In this document: positions 6,792 through 7,692 of the stretch, in pieces
How positions within the stretch are numbered: the first letter of the stretch is position 1
Layout of the letters: every line of letters starts with the position of its first letter
From: VGRF01 sp964460485
GTDB lineage: Bacteria > Myxococcota_A > UBA9160 > UBA6930
NCBI GenBank assembly: GCA_964460485.1
Contig: CAYWRY010000170.1
Location: 1-7,692, forward strand
Length of the DNA stretch: 7,692 nucleotides
Direction of reading: 5' to 3'
Position numbers and translations under genes: made by a program
Notes under the pieces: model-generated
What the model was told of the DNA's origin: nothing
Database searches by the model: none
Seen by the model: only the letters and a program-made list of their open reading frames with translations

Positions 6792-7692
6792 GCGGCGCCG
6801 AGGCGGCGGGGACCTCCCTGCTCGCGCAGGCGCTGGGCGCCGTCGCGCTCAGCTTCATCGTCGCGCTGCTCCTCGCGATCGCGGCCAACGCCCTGTTGTT
6901 CTTCGGCTCGGCGGTCGTGGTGCTCGAGCGCTTCGCCCGCAGCGCGAAGCGCTTTGGGCACGTGCTGGCGGTGACCGCGGTCTGGGCGGCGTTGCTCGGG
7001 TTCCTCGGCACCGACGAGGAGACCGTCGAGAGCCTCGGCATCGCGTGGCCGGGCGTCGTGCAGGCGTGGCTGCTCTTCGCCGGTGCCGCTGCGCTGGCAG
7101 TCGCCGCGGCGCAGCTTCTCGTCGCGGGAGTGCTGCGCCTGGTTCCGCCGCGCGCCCTCGCCTACGCCGCGGTCTGCGTGCTGGGCCTCGCCTTCGCCGC
7201 GTACGCGGGCAGCCTGGATCAGCTCGGCTACGTGGCGCTGCCCGCCGCGCTGGCGGCGCTGGTCGCGCTGGTGCTGCGCCTGCGCCGGCGGCGTTCTGGC
7301 GCGGCAGCGGCGGGAACCGACGAGGTGCTCGCGCTGCTGCTCGCCGTCGCGCTCGCCGCAGGCGTCCCCTTCGCCGCGTGGCTCGACGCGCCACGCCCCG
7401 ACCTCGGCCTCTACGGCGCGGGCGCCGGCCTCGGCCTCGCGGCGCTCGTGGCGCTCGGGCTCGCGCCGCTGGCGGCCGCCGGCTTCCTCGGCGCGCGCGG
7501 CAGCGCCGAGTGGTTCATCGCGCGCCGCTACATGTTCGCCAAGCGGCGGCAGACGTTCATCTCCGTGATCACGGGCATCTGCGTCGCCGGCGTTGCCGCG
7601 GGCGTGTGGCTGATCATCACGGTGCTGTCCGTGATGAACGGCTTCGAGAACGTGTGGCGCGAGGAGATCATCGGGAACCGCGCGCACCTCAC
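6788..7692 (+). CDS. lolC/E: LolC/LolE-type ABC permease with long hydrophobic N-terminal extension (3' partial)
   Basis: Open from GTG 6788 to the window end (301 codons, no stop). The last 60 residues are the recognisable start of a lipoprotein-releasing permease: WFIARRYMFAKRRQTFIS from W242, the first permease helix at about 258-281, then SVMNGFENVWREEIIGNRAH. LolC/E proteins, with the ATPase LolD, extract mature lipoproteins from the inner membrane for transfer to LolA. Family members normally begin near the FIA-RY motif; here about 240 residues precede it, with some seven hydrophobic segments (roughly 12-42, 58-74, 88-116, 121-139, 146-163, 178-197, 208-231) split by short charged loops. 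No stop or frame change separates the two parts. Alternative starts (GTG 7448 or ATG 7532) lack good ribosome sites, and ATG 7532 would cut off conserved residues. LolC and LolE cannot be told apart from this fragment. lolD would be expected downstream. Confidence 0.85.
   Translation, partial: MSGAEAAGTSLLAQALGAVALSFIVALLLAIAANALLFFGSAVVVLERFARSAKRFGHVLAVTAVWAALLGFLGTDEETVESLGIAWPGVVQAWLLFAGAAALAVAAAQLLVAGVLRLVPPRALAYAAVCVLGLAFAAYAGSLDQLGYVALPAALAALVALVLRLRRRRSGAAAAGTDEVLALLLAVALAAGVPFAAWLDAPRPDLGLYGAGAGLGLAALVALGLAPLAAAGFLGARGSAEWFIARRYMFAKRRQTFISVITGICVAGVAAGVWLIITVLSVMNGFENVWREEIIGNRAHL

Noticed and set aside
6131..7687. A 518-codon open frame on the - strand opposite lysS and the Lol permease gene.
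   Set aside because: Its product is an Arg/Glu/His/Gln-rich or Ser/Arg-rich sequence with no domain, typical of the antisense of GC-rich codons; the + strand carries lysS motifs and a LolC/E signature over the same bases.
1..7692. A novel defence, mobile or CRISPR-like system.
   Set aside because: I looked for direct repeats, inverted-repeat pairs, integrase, transposase or toxin-antitoxin motifs and saw none; the whole window is accounted for by housekeeping genes and one DUF4388 gene.

Overview
The window is about 70% G+C and fully coding on the + strand. It holds seven genes packed end to end, with no gap longer than 21 bases and no terminator or internal promoter that I can see. The order DUF4388 protein - phoH - ybeY - lnt - prfB - lysS - lolC/E suggests a diderm bacterium of the former Deltaproteobacteria (Myxococcota, Desulfobacterota or a related high-GC lineage). 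Reasons: DUF4388 proteins are common in that group, lnt and lolC/E imply an outer membrane with lipoproteins, and the lnt-prfB-lysS-lol order is familiar to me from that group. The lineage call is an inference; no 16S or other marker is present.

Layout. 1-1070: C-terminal part of a DUF4388 protein with one membrane segment, start outside the window. 1092-2162: PhoH-family ATPase, apparently starting at a CTG behind a GGAG ribosome site. 2159-2593: YbeY endoribonuclease. 2593-4167: Lnt apolipoprotein N-acyltransferase. 4164-5316: peptide chain release factor 2, read through a programmed +1 frameshift at CTT TGA C (4260-4266). 5313-6791: class II lysyl-tRNA synthetase. 6788-7692: LolC/E-type ABC permease, cut by the window end, carrying an unusual hydrophobic N-terminal extension of about 240 residues before the recognisable permease.

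From phoH onward every junction is a 4-base (ATGA or GTGA) or 1-base overlap, so the six genes look like one translationally coupled operon. Two themes are joined: translation and RNA quality control (PhoH, YbeY, RF2, LysRS) and lipoprotein maturation and export (Lnt, then Lol). ybeX/corC, which sits between ybeY and lnt in E. coli, is absent here. All five complete genes from phoH to lysS end in TGA, the codon read by RF2, whose own gene lies in the middle and is autoregulated at an in-frame TGA.

I see no mobile element, CRISPR array, tRNA, rRNA or defence system. The most interesting points are the extended Lol permease, the CTG start of phoH, the textbook prfB recoding site and the membrane-anchored DUF4388 protein.
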